A stretch of 7,525 nt of DNA from Clostridia bacterium (lineage in GTDB: Bacteria > Bacillota > Clostridia > DUPQ01). The stretch is taken from the NCBI GenBank assembly GCA_030592085.1, contig JAUUZV010000119.1, positions 1 to 7,525 of the forward strand. Reading direction: 5' to 3'. Below, one piece after another: positions 1-5,606 of this stretch (within the stretch, counting starts at the first letter, position 1; every line of letters begins with the position of its first letter). A model generated the notes under the pieces. That model was not told the DNA's origin, did not search any database, and saw nothing but the letters and a program-made list of their open reading frames with translations. A program made the translations under genes and the position numbers.

Positions 1-435
1 AGTTTACTCTCTATTATTGCTGGAGTAATAATAACCGTTGTGGTCTATAAAGGAGAAACTAACTTTCTGCTATTTATTTCAGGGATTTTTTTAACTTCAA
101 TTCTTTTTACCTTAATTGGATTTATTATTTCTACTCGCACAAAATCAGTAAATGATTATCTTGTGAAAATAATACCATGGATGTTAATAATGATTATTCC
201 CTGTTTTTCGTTAATCCCAAATCCAATTATACCAAAAACTATAAATTATTTATTAACTATCATCCCTAGTGTTGCAGGGGTAAAATTAGTTGTTGGAGCT
301 TTTTATGGGCTACCTATTGGAGAAAGTATTTTATACCTGTTATATCTTGTAATTATTAATATATTTTTATTTATTAAGACTAAAAATCTTTTCAAAAATA
401 GAATAATATTAAGCTACGAGGTTAGGAGTATATAA
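1..435 (+). CDS. ABC-2 type transporter permease subunit, 3' part only
   Basis: The reading frame is open from the first base of the window to the TAA at 433-435, so this is the last 144 residues of a gene that begins to the left. A GTG at 40 is not a credible start: nothing like a ribosome binding site precedes it and the hydrophobic reading frame runs straight through it. The visible part has about four hydrophobic, membrane-spanning stretches separated by short basic loops (STRTKS, KTKNLFKNR), the pattern of the C-terminal half of an ABC-2 type permease. It is followed with a one-base overlap by a second permease, so the two probably form a heterodimeric membrane channel driven by an ATPase encoded off the left edge. 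The substrate cannot be read from the sequence; export of a drug or small hydrophobic molecule is an inference from the partner gene. Confidence 0.75.
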   Translation, partial: SLLSIIAGVIITVVVYKGETNFLLFISGIFLTSILFTLIGFIISTRTKSVNDYLVKIIPWMLIMIIPCFSLIPNPIIPKTINYLLTIIPSVAGVKLVVGAFYGLPIGESILYLLYLVIINIFLFIKTKNLFKNRIILSYEVRSI

Positions 436-1139
436 TGTTTAAATGGATATATTTCAAAACAGATTTTAAAAAACTTATTAGAGAACCTATGATGGCCTTT
501 CTCTTTATAGTACCTTTTCTGTTGCCGCTAATTTTTAAATTGTTGATTATCTATCTTGTTCCATTTATTAGTAGTATTACTAGTTTTAATATACTTTCTT
601 ATAATGCTTTTATATTATCATTTATATTAATTATTAGTCCTGGTATTTTAGGTATGGTTATAGGTTTTATGTTACTTGATGATAAAGACAGCAAAATAGT
701 ACAACTTATGAGCATTACACCAGTAGGACGAAAAGGTTATGTGATTTTACGTCTTACATATGTTTTTGTGAGCACCTTGCTTTATACCATTTATAGTTAC
801 TTGATTATTGATATATATGTAATTCCTATTGGAACACTACTTTATCTTACGGTCTTACTATCAATATATGGTTGTTTAATAGGAATTCTTTTGTTTTTAT
901 TTGCATCTGATAAGGTAAAAGGATTAACCTATGCAAAGGCTTTAAATATGATGTTAATTTTTGCTTTTGCAGATTTATTAGATGTTAAATGGATTCTAGT
1001 TTTTTCTTCATTGTTCCCTACCTATTGGATAACAAAAATAATAATTGAACCAAATAATTTACTCGTATTATTTTTTGGTGGTGCTGTTCATTTAATATGG
1101 GTTGGACTGTGTTTTCTTAAATTAAAACGTTTAAGTTAA
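435..1139 (+). CDS. ABC-2 type transporter permease, fluoroquinolone-export-permease-like
   Basis: A 234-residue integral membrane protein with about six hydrophobic segments (roughly residues 20-45, 55-82, 105-130, 132-156, 165-190 and 206-228). The short polar stretch at about 80-104, with LLDDKDSKIVQLMSITP then GRKGY, matches the pattern L-L-D-E-(R/K)-D...TP..(R)GY that I associate with permeases annotated as fluoroquinolone transport system permeases. The ATG at 435 overlaps the previous stop codon (TAATG) and has AGGAG at 424-428 six bases upstream, so the start is secure and translation is probably coupled to the upstream permease. It should work with that permease and an ATPase off the left edge as an exporter in the cytoplasmic membrane. 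The family name reflects similarity only; the transported compound is unknown. No convincing terminator hairpin follows the gene. Confidence 0.75.
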   Translation: MFKWIYFKTDFKKLIREPMMAFLFIVPFLLPLIFKLLIIYLVPFISSITSFNILSYNAFILSFILIISPGILGMVIGFMLLDDKDSKIVQLMSITPVGRKGYVILRLTYVFVSTLLYTIYSYLIIDIYVIPIGTLLYLTVLLSIYGCLIGILLFLFASDKVKGLTYAKALNMMLIFAFADLLDVKWILVFSSLFPTYWITKIIIEPNNLLVLFFGGAVHLIWVGLCFLKLKRLS

Positions 1140-1260
1140 TTTCATAATAAGGTGTCCTTCGAATGTTGTTTACTATTTATATTTCATGTGTTTTTCATTG
1201 TAACAATTATCTAATACAAGGTGCATTCAAACAAAAATATATATACTTGATCTAGTGTCT

Positions 1261-1308
1261 TTAGTTTTGACAATATAATAGAAGCAACCATATAATAAAG
1301 ATAAAGAA
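1261..1308. repeat. Promoter-containing repeat, copy 1
   Basis: This 48-bp block is 44/48 identical, without gaps, to 2648-2695. The differences lie at 1264, 1273, 1285 and 1290. Similarity continues more loosely upstream: both copies carry ATCTAAT followed by CATTCAAACA (here 1209-1215 and 1224-1233) at nearly the same distance from the -35 box (33 versus 35 bases). The block holds a complete sigma-A type promoter. Confidence 0.8.
1267..1296 (+). promoter_or_regulatory. Sigma-A type promoter of the RibD-C family gene
   Basis: A perfect TTGACA (1267-1272) and a perfect TATAAT (1291-1296) are separated by 18 bases. A second TATAATA at 1274-1280 repeats the -10 box 17 bases upstream. Transcription would begin near 1303, giving a leader of about 105-110 bases before the ATG at 1412. 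An imperfect palindrome ACTNGATCNAGT (1245-1256) lies just upstream of the -35 box and could bind a regulator, but it is not shared by the second promoter copy. Confidence 0.7.
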
Positions 1309-1355
1309 GAGGATTAACTTTAGAGAACGAATAAGTTTTTTTACGGACATAGCAC

Positions 1356-1388
1356 ATTAGAAAAGAAAGGAAATGCTAGCTTTTCAAT
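1356..1388 (+). other. Possible hairpin in the leader of the RibD-C family gene
   Basis: The arms ATTaGAAAAG (1356-1365) and CTTTTCAAT (1380-1388) can pair over nine bases with one bulged A around a 14-base loop. There is no following U-run, so it is not a terminator. It sits 13 bases upstream of the GGAGG and could influence message stability or ribosome access. It may equally be chance in AT-rich DNA. Confidence 0.25.
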
Positions 1389-1411
1389 AAAATACGATAA
1401 TGGAGGTTTAT

Positions 1412-1942
1412 ATGAGAAAGCTGATTTTAAATTTAGCAATTAGTTTAGATGGATTTATTTCAGATGATAATGGAAAATTTGATTGGATTGTGGGTCATGC
1501 TGATAAAAGTAAGGACACTAAGGAGACGTTCGATTTTCCTGGATTCATGAAAGATATCGATACAATTGTAATGGGCTCCAAGGCATATGAGGATGTTGTA
1601 TTATCAAATCTAGATACTTATGAGGATAAAAAAATCATCGTAGCAACAACGAGAGTATTAGAAAAAAGGAAAAATGTAGAATTTTTTAGTGGAGATATTT
1701 GTAGTCAAATACTAGAATTGAGAAAGCATAAAGGCAATAATATTTGGTTGTATGGTGGTGCAGTTCTAACAGATGCATTTATTAAAGCAAATTTAGTTGA
1801 TAAATATGTTATTGGTATTATCCCAACGATATTAGGTAGTGGACGGTTACTGTTTAAAGGTAATTATAAAAAAATCGACCTACACCTTGACCAAGTAACA
1901 GTTAATGATGGTATTACTATGTTAATTTACAGTAGAAGATAG
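1412..1942 (+). CDS. RibD C-terminal / dihydrofolate reductase-like family protein
   Basis: A 176-residue cytosolic protein of the RibD_C (bifunctional deaminase-reductase C-terminal) family, which shares the dihydrofolate reductase fold and binds NADPH. Family motifs in order: the N-terminal strand and loop LAISLDGFIS (8-17), DTIVMGSKAYE (50-60), the glycine-rich nucleotide-binding segment IWLYGGAVLTDAF (111-123), and IIPTILGSGRLLF (136-148). The length is normal for stand-alone members. These single-domain proteins are often annotated as dihydrofolate reductases, but the true substrate is usually unknown and no folate or riboflavin genes lie nearby. I chose the ATG at 1412 because GGAGG (1402-1406) lies five bases upstream and MRKLIL is the normal family beginning; an in-frame ATG at 1400 would put that site inside the gene. 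It appears to be monocistronic, driven by the promoter at 1267-1296. Confidence 0.85.
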   Translation: MRKLILNLAISLDGFISDDNGKFDWIVGHADKSKDTKETFDFPGFMKDIDTIVMGSKAYEDVVLSNLDTYEDKKIIVATTRVLEKRKNVEFFSGDICSQILELRKHKGNNIWLYGGAVLTDAFIKANLVDKYVIGIIPTILGSGRLLFKGNYKKIDLHLDQVTVNDGITMLIYSRR

Positions 1943-1989
1943 TTGTAAACTTTAACCTATTGAACTGTTTTAATTATATACTCAAATAT

Positions 1990-2447
1990 TTAATTTTTCA
2001 TTTTCTTGTTTGGAACAAAAGACTTCTCAACCATTTTGTAAAGTACTTTCAGTGAAAACAAACCACTATCTCTTTTGTCCAAGGATGAATGATCCCTTTT
2101 CTGAACTTTTCCATTTGCAATATGAATCATACTTGCACTTTGGCCAACGCCTACAACTGACGCTAGTGGGAATTTCTCCGCTGCCATAAAAGAGGACAAA
2201 CCTGTTCCAGTACATATATCTAAAATCGATTGAGGATTCTTACTTATCTGTGCCAACCCATCTGAGAGAGCCAAAAGATAATCAATACCACTTTTTTAAC
2301 CTTTGAATCATATGAATGACTGATCTTTTCAGGGAATACTCTCATGACCACAAGAAATACTCTAGATTTCATCATCATTGGGTGTTTGACGACCTATTTG
2401 ATTAAAAGGGTCATAAAAATTGTTTTTAAACCAAATAGACTACTCAT
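1990..2447 (-). pseudogene. Decayed class I SAM-dependent methyltransferase
   Basis: On the minus strand a good ribosome binding site (AAGGAGG, complement of 2453-2459) precedes an ATG at 2447. The frame runs 17 codons (MSSLFGLKTIFMTLLIK), hits TAG at 2394-2396 (one change from CAG), then reads on as VVKHPMMMKSRVF...SYDSKVKK. It needs a one-base shift in the A-run complementary to 2292-2297 to continue as SGIDYLLALSDGLAQ. Next come SAM-binding motif I (ILDICTGTG) and motif II (VVGVGQS), where the acidic residue expected after VVGV has become G (codon at 2143-2145, GGC instead of GAC). The protein ends soon afterwards, without the later motifs, so the 3' part seems deleted or scrambled. Total length is about 153 codons, compared with 200 or more for intact members. 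The substrate is unknown. The lesions together make a dead gene much more likely than a real 94-residue protein starting at 2274. Confidence 0.75.
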
Positions 2448-2597
2448 GCCAACCTCCTTACACAAAGAACTAAAGTGTCTTATATTATTTTTTATCAATT
2501 CATAATATGAGTGCTACATTTTGATGGTATTTTTTTTGCTAATATCTTATTTACGATACAAAGAGTTTCTAAAAACTATAGAAGTTTTATTGAATTT
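2448..2597. other. Intergenic region between the divergent pseudogene and lipoprotein gene
   Basis: This AT-rich stretch holds the ribosome binding site of the decayed methyltransferase (2453-2459, minus strand) and presumably the remains of its promoter. I see no clear -35/-10 pair on the minus strand. A short palindrome TCATAATATGA (2500-2510) is the only noticeable structure and could be an old operator. Nothing else in it is recognisable as a gene. Confidence 0.4.
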
Positions 2598-2634
2598 ATC
2601 TAATTATACATTCAAACATTAGTTTTTCAATTTC

Positions 2635-2646
2635 TACCATATGGTA
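2635..2646. promoter_or_regulatory. 12-bp perfect palindrome upstream of the lipoprotein promoter
   Basis: TACCATATGGTA is perfectly self-complementary and ends seven bases before the -35 box at 2654. The position suits an activator or repressor binding site. The related promoter at 1267 has a different, imperfect palindrome in the similar place, so the site may give the lipoprotein gene its own control. The role is inferred from position only. Confidence 0.35.
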
Positions 2647-2647
2647 T

Positions 2648-2695
2648 TTATTTTTGACAGTATAATAGAAGGAACCCTATAATAAAGATAAAGAA
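2648..2695. repeat. Promoter-containing repeat, copy 2
   Basis: This is the second copy of the 48-bp block found at 1261-1308, 44/48 identical. Upstream it is accompanied by ATCTAAT (2598-2604) and CATTCAAACA (2609-2618), which also occur upstream of copy 1. Identity fades after GATAAAGAA, although CTTTA recurs a few bases downstream in both copies. Confidence 0.8.
2654..2683 (+). promoter_or_regulatory. Sigma-A type promoter of the DUF1566 lipoprotein gene
   Basis: A perfect TTGACA (2654-2659) and a perfect TATAAT (2678-2683) are separated by 18 bases, the same geometry as the promoter at 1267-1296. Transcription would start near 2690, leaving a leader of under 40 bases that contains the ribosome binding site AGAGG at 2717-2721. 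Confidence 0.7.
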
Positions 2696-2726
2696 AATAG
2701 AGAGACTTTAATAAGAAGAGGCTTAA

Positions 2727-3968
2727 ATGAAAAAATTATTATTAGTAATAACCATTATGGTTTTAATCTTAACCAGCTGTAGCACTGAAAGCCAAAAAAA
2801 TGTTAGTGAATCTGAAAAACCTATAAAAAGTTTCTATTCATATGCAATTGTAGATACAGGGCAAAATCTATCATATGATGACGAAGGTATAGTAATTACT
2901 CCAGAAAAAGGCGAGGCATTTTTTGGTCAAGACGCACAGTATATAGGAAACCAGCCTTCATATACTGATAATGGAGATGGTACAATAAGTGATAATATTA
3001 CAGGGTTAATGTGGCAAAAAGATGCTTTATTCAAGCAGACTTATGATGATGCACAAAAAGGAGCTTTAGAATCAAATTTAGCAGGTTATGATGATTGGCG
3101 TATGCCGACAATAAAAGAACTATACTCACTTATACAATTCAATGGATTAATGAGCCAAAACGAAGCCACAACAATTCCTTTTATTGATGATGACTATTTT
3201 ACAATTTATTACGGTGATGAATCCATAGGCGAACGCTTTATAGATTCTCAATTTATGTCATCTACAAAATATGTTTCTACAACAATGAACGCAGATGCCA
3301 CTGTTTTTGGTGTGAATTTTATAGATGGAAGAATAAAAGGATATCCACTTTTAAATCCCAAGGTAGGTGGAGATGCTGTATATTATACCCTCTTTGTAAG
3401 AGGAAATACTGATTATGGAAACAATGATTTTATTAATAATGGAGATAAAACAATTTCAGATAACAACACAGGATTGATGTGGATGGAAGAAGATAGTGGT
3501 GCTTATATATCAAACGAAGGTGGAATGAATTGGGAAGAAGCTTTGCAATGGGCTGAAAATCTAAGCTTTGCCGGATATGATGATTGGCGTTTACCAAATG
3601 CCAAAGAGCTACAAAGTATTGTTGATTACACCCGTTCTCCGTTAACAACATCCTCTGCAGCCATTGATCCAATTTTTGATTGTACAGTTATAACAGTTGA
3701 AGATGGTTCTATGGATTATGGATTCTACTGGACGGGAACAACTCATCTTGATGGCCCCTCAGCTGGAGAGGCTGCTGTATATATATCTTTTGGACAAGCT
3801 TTTGGTTATCCAAACACTTCTGGTAATTTAATTGACGTACATGGAGCAGGTGCGCAACGAAGTGATCCGAAAAGTGGTGATCCTAGTGATTATTTAGGAG
3901 GCTTTGGTCCTCAAGGTGATGTTAGAAGAATCTATAATTTAGTTAGGCTTGTAAGAGATATTGATTGA
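2727..3968 (+). CDS. Lipoprotein with two DUF1566 (Lcl C-terminal) domains
   Basis: A 413-residue secreted, membrane-anchored protein. The N-terminus is a lipoprotein signal: MKK, a hydrophobic core, then the lipobox LTSC with the lipidated cysteine at residue 18, so the protein should sit on the outer face of the cytoplasmic membrane. A polar linker (19-75) leads into two copies of one domain. The first covers about 81-227 (NGDGTISDN.TGLMW at 82-96, AGYDDWRMP.IKEL at 119-132, ending near LFVRG). The second covers about 237-411 (NGDKTISDNNTGLMW at 238-252, AGYDDWRLPNAKEL at 282-295, ending LVRLVR). This is the DUF1566/Lcl_C family, a surface-protein domain with a C-type-lectin-like fold whose ligand is generally unknown. 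The ATG at 2727 has AGAGG five bases upstream. The gene stands alone. Ligand binding at the cell surface is an inference from family and location. Confidence 0.85.
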   Translation: MKKLLLVITIMVLILTSCSTESQKNVSESEKPIKSFYSYAIVDTGQNLSYDDEGIVITPEKGEAFFGQDAQYIGNQPSYTDNGDGTISDNITGLMWQKDALFKQTYDDAQKGALESNLAGYDDWRMPTIKELYSLIQFNGLMSQNEATTIPFIDDDYFTIYYGDESIGERFIDSQFMSSTKYVSTTMNADATVFGVNFIDGRIKGYPLLNPKVGGDAVYYTLFVRGNTDYGNNDFINNGDKTISDNNTGLMWMEEDSGAYISNEGGMNWEEALQWAENLSFAGYDDWRLPNAKELQSIVDYTRSPLTTSSAAIDPIFDCTVITVEDGSMDYGFYWTGTTHLDGPSAGEAAVYISFGQAFGYPNTSGNLIDVHGAGAQRSDPKSGDPSDYLGGFGPQGDVRRIYNLVRLVRDID

Positions 3969-3969
3969 G

Positions 3970-4014
3970 TAAAGGTTATTATAAAACTAAATGAGAGCTT
4001 TTTATATAACTTTA
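3970..4014 (+). other. Weak AT-rich inverted repeat after the lipoprotein gene
   Basis: TAAAGGTTATTATAAAA (3970-3986) can pair imperfectly with TTTTTATATAACTTTA (3999-4014) across a 12-base loop, starting two bases after the stop codon. It may help end or protect the lipoprotein message, but it is AT-only for most of its length and lacks a following U-run, so I do not call it a proper terminator. Confidence 0.3.
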
Positions 4015-4058
4015 CTATTCAATACTTTAATAAAAAAAGTAATGTTTTTAAAAAATAA

Positions 4059-4084
4059 TGGAATATTTTTCATTATCAGTCGTC
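4059..4084 (+). promoter_or_regulatory. Candidate ECF-sigma-type promoter of the flavodoxin-sigma operon
   Basis: TGGAAT (4059-4064), followed by a T-rich stretch, and CGTC (4081-4084) are spaced by exactly 16 bases. This resembles the TGAAAC-N16-CGTC/CGTA promoters known for Bacillus ECF sigma factors, with GGAA as in other ECF -35 elements. The second gene of the operon encodes an ECF-type sigma factor, and autoregulation is common for these. No good TTGACA/TATAAT pair is visible in the 175-base gap. The match is partial (two of six -35 bases differ), so this is a hypothesis. Confidence 0.35.
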
Positions 4085-4093
4085 TTATTAGTG

Positions 4094-4103
4094 TAACCGG
4101 TTA
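4094..4103. promoter_or_regulatory. TAACCGGTTA palindrome, possible operator
   Basis: A perfect 10-bp palindrome, the only GC-rich patch in this AT-rich gap, lies ten bases downstream of the candidate ECF -10 element, where a bound repressor could block the operon. With its flanks, TGTAACCGGTTAA also partly fits the catabolite-responsive element consensus WTGNAANCGNWNNCW, but the final C is missing. The regulator is unknown. Confidence 0.35.
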
Positions 4104-4143
4104 AAAAGCGTAAATTATTATTAAGAAAGGAGACACTAATTAG

Positions 4144-4602
4144 ATGAAAACATTAATAGTATATAAATCCATTCACTTGGGAAGCACCAAGAAAATTGCA
4201 GAAACAATTGCAAAAACATTAAAAGCAGATTTAAAAGAGCTAAACGAAATAGATCCAAGTAAAATAGTGAATTATGACCAAATTGGATTTGGTTCAGGCA
4301 TATATGATGGTAAATTTCATCAATCTATATTAGAGGTAATTGATAAATTACCAAACCTAAAAGGAAAAAGAGTTTTTGTTTTTTCAACAGCTGGTGTTAT
4401 TTATGAAAAGTCTCATAGCATAGTAAAGCAGAAACTGAAAGAAAAAAATGCAGCAATAATCGATGAGTTTTACTGTAAAGGATTTAATAAAAACAGTTTT
4501 TTAAAATATTTAGGTGGAATGAACAAAGGTAGACCAAATGAAGAAGATTTTATAAGAGTAAAAACCTTTGCAAATAATTTGAAAAATATTACTATTAATT
4601 AG
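4144..4602 (+). CDS. Flavodoxin-domain protein
   Basis: A 152-residue cytosolic protein with a single flavodoxin fold. The FMN phosphate-binding loop follows the first strand (TLIVYKSIHLGSTKKIAETIA spans 3-23; key residues S9, G13, S14, T15). A second flavin loop is likely at FGSGIYDGKFHQ (49-60) and a third at FVFSTAGV (79-86). The segment CKGFNKNSFLKYLGGMNKGRPNEED near the C-terminus is typical of a small clostridial and archaeal flavodoxin-like group. It probably binds FMN and carries electrons in a redox reaction; the partner is not known. The ATG at 4144 follows AAAGGAG (4126-4132) with a rather long gap of 11 bases. It is first in an operon with an ECF sigma factor and a membrane protein, which suggests a redox or stress role, but this is inferred. 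Confidence 0.85.
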   Translation: MKTLIVYKSIHLGSTKKIAETIAKTLKADLKELNEIDPSKIVNYDQIGFGSGIYDGKFHQSILEVIDKLPNLKGKRVFVFSTAGVIYEKSHSIVKQKLKEKNAAIIDEFYCKGFNKNSFLKYLGGMNKGRPNEEDFIRVKTFANNLKNITIN

Positions 4603-4621
4603 ATGAAGGAGGTGAAGGAAA

Positions 4622-5134
4622 CTGGATAAGTCATTGATTGGAAAAGTTTTTGAAGAAAACTATGAATGGTTTAAAAGATTTCTAAGAGTAAGATTTGTTA
4701 ATTTGAACGATTATGATATTGAAGATATTGTCCAGCAAGTTGCTACGAACCTTCTTTTTAAAGGTGAAAACCTTATAGGTATTAAGAATCTTACATCATA
4801 TGTTTATACTTCTCTTCAAAATGGAGCTAAAGATTACTTTAAAAAAAGAAAAAATGAAGTTCTGATATCTGAGGATATTGAAGTAATAACAGAAAAACTT
4901 GAAGATGAAGTTCTAGATAAGGAACTAAAGCAAGTTATCATGAAAGCAATTAACAAATTAGATGAAAATCAGAAATTTGTATATATTGAAACTGAAATTA
5001 AAGGAAGAAGTTATGATGATCTTGTGAGAGAAACAGGTGAAAAAAAAGGAACGCTACTGTCACGTAAAAACAGAGCAAAAATAAAACTTAAAGAAATGAT
5101 AGACGATTATGTCTATGTGGAGGACAAAAAATGA
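4622..5134 (+). CDS. ECF-type RNA polymerase sigma factor (sigma-70 family)
   Basis: A 170-residue protein with the two domains of an extracytoplasmic-function sigma factor. Sigma-2 is at about 8-78, with DIEDIVQQV (32-40) matching the core-binding D-x-E-D-x-x-Q motif and SYVYTSLQNGAKDYFKKRK (59-77) matching the promoter-melting and -10 recognition helix. Sigma-4 is at about 112-165, with LDENQ...GRSYDDL..ETG.KKGTLLSRKNRAKIKLKEM forming the helix-turn-helix for the -35 element. No domain 1.1 or 3 is present. A perfect ten-base Shine-Dalgarno AAGGAGGTGA (4606-4615) points to a start near 4622, where the codon is CTG (giving MDKSLIGKVF). The next option, TTG at 4634, is 21 bases from the GGAGG core. 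I prefer CTG, but the 4634 start (166 residues) remains possible. The gene lies 19 bases after the flavodoxin gene and overlaps the next gene by four bases. Confidence 0.85.
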   Translation: MDKSLIGKVFEENYEWFKRFLRVRFVNLNDYDIEDIVQQVATNLLFKGENLIGIKNLTSYVYTSLQNGAKDYFKKRKNEVLISEDIEVITEKLEDEVLDKELKQVIMKAINKLDENQKFVYIETEIKGRSYDDLVRETGEKKGTLLSRKNRAKIKLKEMIDDYVYVEDKK

Positions 5135-5589
5135 AAAACACAAATAAATGGTGCGATACTTCTGATGGAGCAATTAAAGTTTTAAAAATTATAGGTATAA
5201 TATTACTCGTTGTAACAGGAGGTTTTTTATTCGGATTGGTTGTAATGTTACTTTGGAATTGGTTGATGCCAATGATATTCGGATTACCAGTAGTCACTTA
5301 TTGGCAAGGATTAGGAGTATTAGCGCTATCTTGTATACTTTTTTGGCGTATGGGAGGGTCTTCAGAGGATAGTAAAAAAGAAAAAAAAGGTAACCATCCA
5401 ATAAGAGACGAAATAAAAAGCGAAATAAAGAAAGAATTCGAAAAGGAATTTGAAAAAGAAAAAAACAAAAACAAAAACAAAGAAGAAAATTTGGCCCATG
5501 AAGAAATGTATGAAAAATGGTGGGAAGAAGAAGGAGAAAACTTCTTTAACAATTATAAACAACAAAGCGAAAACAACAACGAGACATAA
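5131..5589 (+). CDS. Small membrane protein, possible anti-sigma or sensor partner
   Basis: A 152-residue protein with two hydrophobic helices (about 16-41 and 54-72) joined by a Trp/Pro-rich hinge, LWNWLMPMIFGLP (41-53), and then a long, very charged tail (78-152) rich in K and E that should be helical and coiled-coil-like (EIKKEFEKEFEKE, KNKNKNK, EKWWEEE). I recall the WNWLMP...FGLP..TYWQ.LG...LS.ILF pattern from uncharacterised proteins, some next to ECF sigma genes, but I know no proven function. The ATG at 5131 overlaps the sigma stop codon (ATGA), with GGAGG at 5119-5123 seven bases upstream, so translation is probably coupled. Coupling to a sigma factor, a membrane anchor and a charged tail suggest it holds or senses for the sigma factor. 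It lacks a recognisable zinc anti-sigma (HxxxCxxC) motif, so the anti-sigma role is a hypothesis. Confidence 0.8.
   Translation: MKNTNKWCDTSDGAIKVLKIIGIILLVVTGGFLFGLVVMLLWNWLMPMIFGLPVVTYWQGLGVLALSCILFWRMGGSSEDSKKEKKGNHPIRDEIKSEIKKEFEKEFEKEKNKNKNKEENLAHEEMYEKWWEEEGENFFNNYKQQSENNNET
5461..5478 (+). repeat. Three tandem AAAAAC hexamers inside the membrane protein gene
   Basis: Three exact copies of AAAAAC code for the KNKNKN stretch in the charged tail. Slippage here would add or remove two codons at a time without breaking the frame, so it could vary tail length but not switch the gene off. Confidence 0.6.
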
Positions 5590-5606
5590 AAAACATAAAA
5601 TTTACT

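Noticed and set aside
1267..1296. MerR-type operator in the promoter spacer
   Set aside because: The spacer is 18 rather than 19-20 bases and has no dyad symmetry.
1303..1411. Riboswitch or transcription attenuator in the RibD-C leader
   Set aside because: Only one weak hairpin, no terminator-like U-run and no motif of a known riboswitch class such as the FMN element.
3433..3672. Minus-strand open frame of 79 residues inside the lipoprotein gene
   Set aside because: It is antisense to a well-supported DUF1566 domain and has no recognisable family.
3970..4075. Two AT-rich inverted repeats (3970-4014 and 4056-4075) as terminators of the lipoprotein gene
   Set aside because: Neither has a GC-containing stem followed by a U-run. 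The second overlaps the candidate operon promoter.
4603..4629. Eight-codon frame MKEVKETG ending just before the TTG of the sigma gene
   Set aside because: No ribosome binding site precedes its ATG, and it lies over the Shine-Dalgarno of the sigma gene; most likely chance.
5088..5297. Minus-strand open frame of 69 residues across the sigma/membrane-protein junction
   Set aside because: It is antisense to two coupled genes and has no start signal or known motif.
5298..5565. Two minus-strand open frames opposite the charged tail of the membrane protein
   Set aside because: Low-complexity Phe/Ser-rich translations that mirror the K/E-rich plus-strand codons; no ribosome binding site or family.
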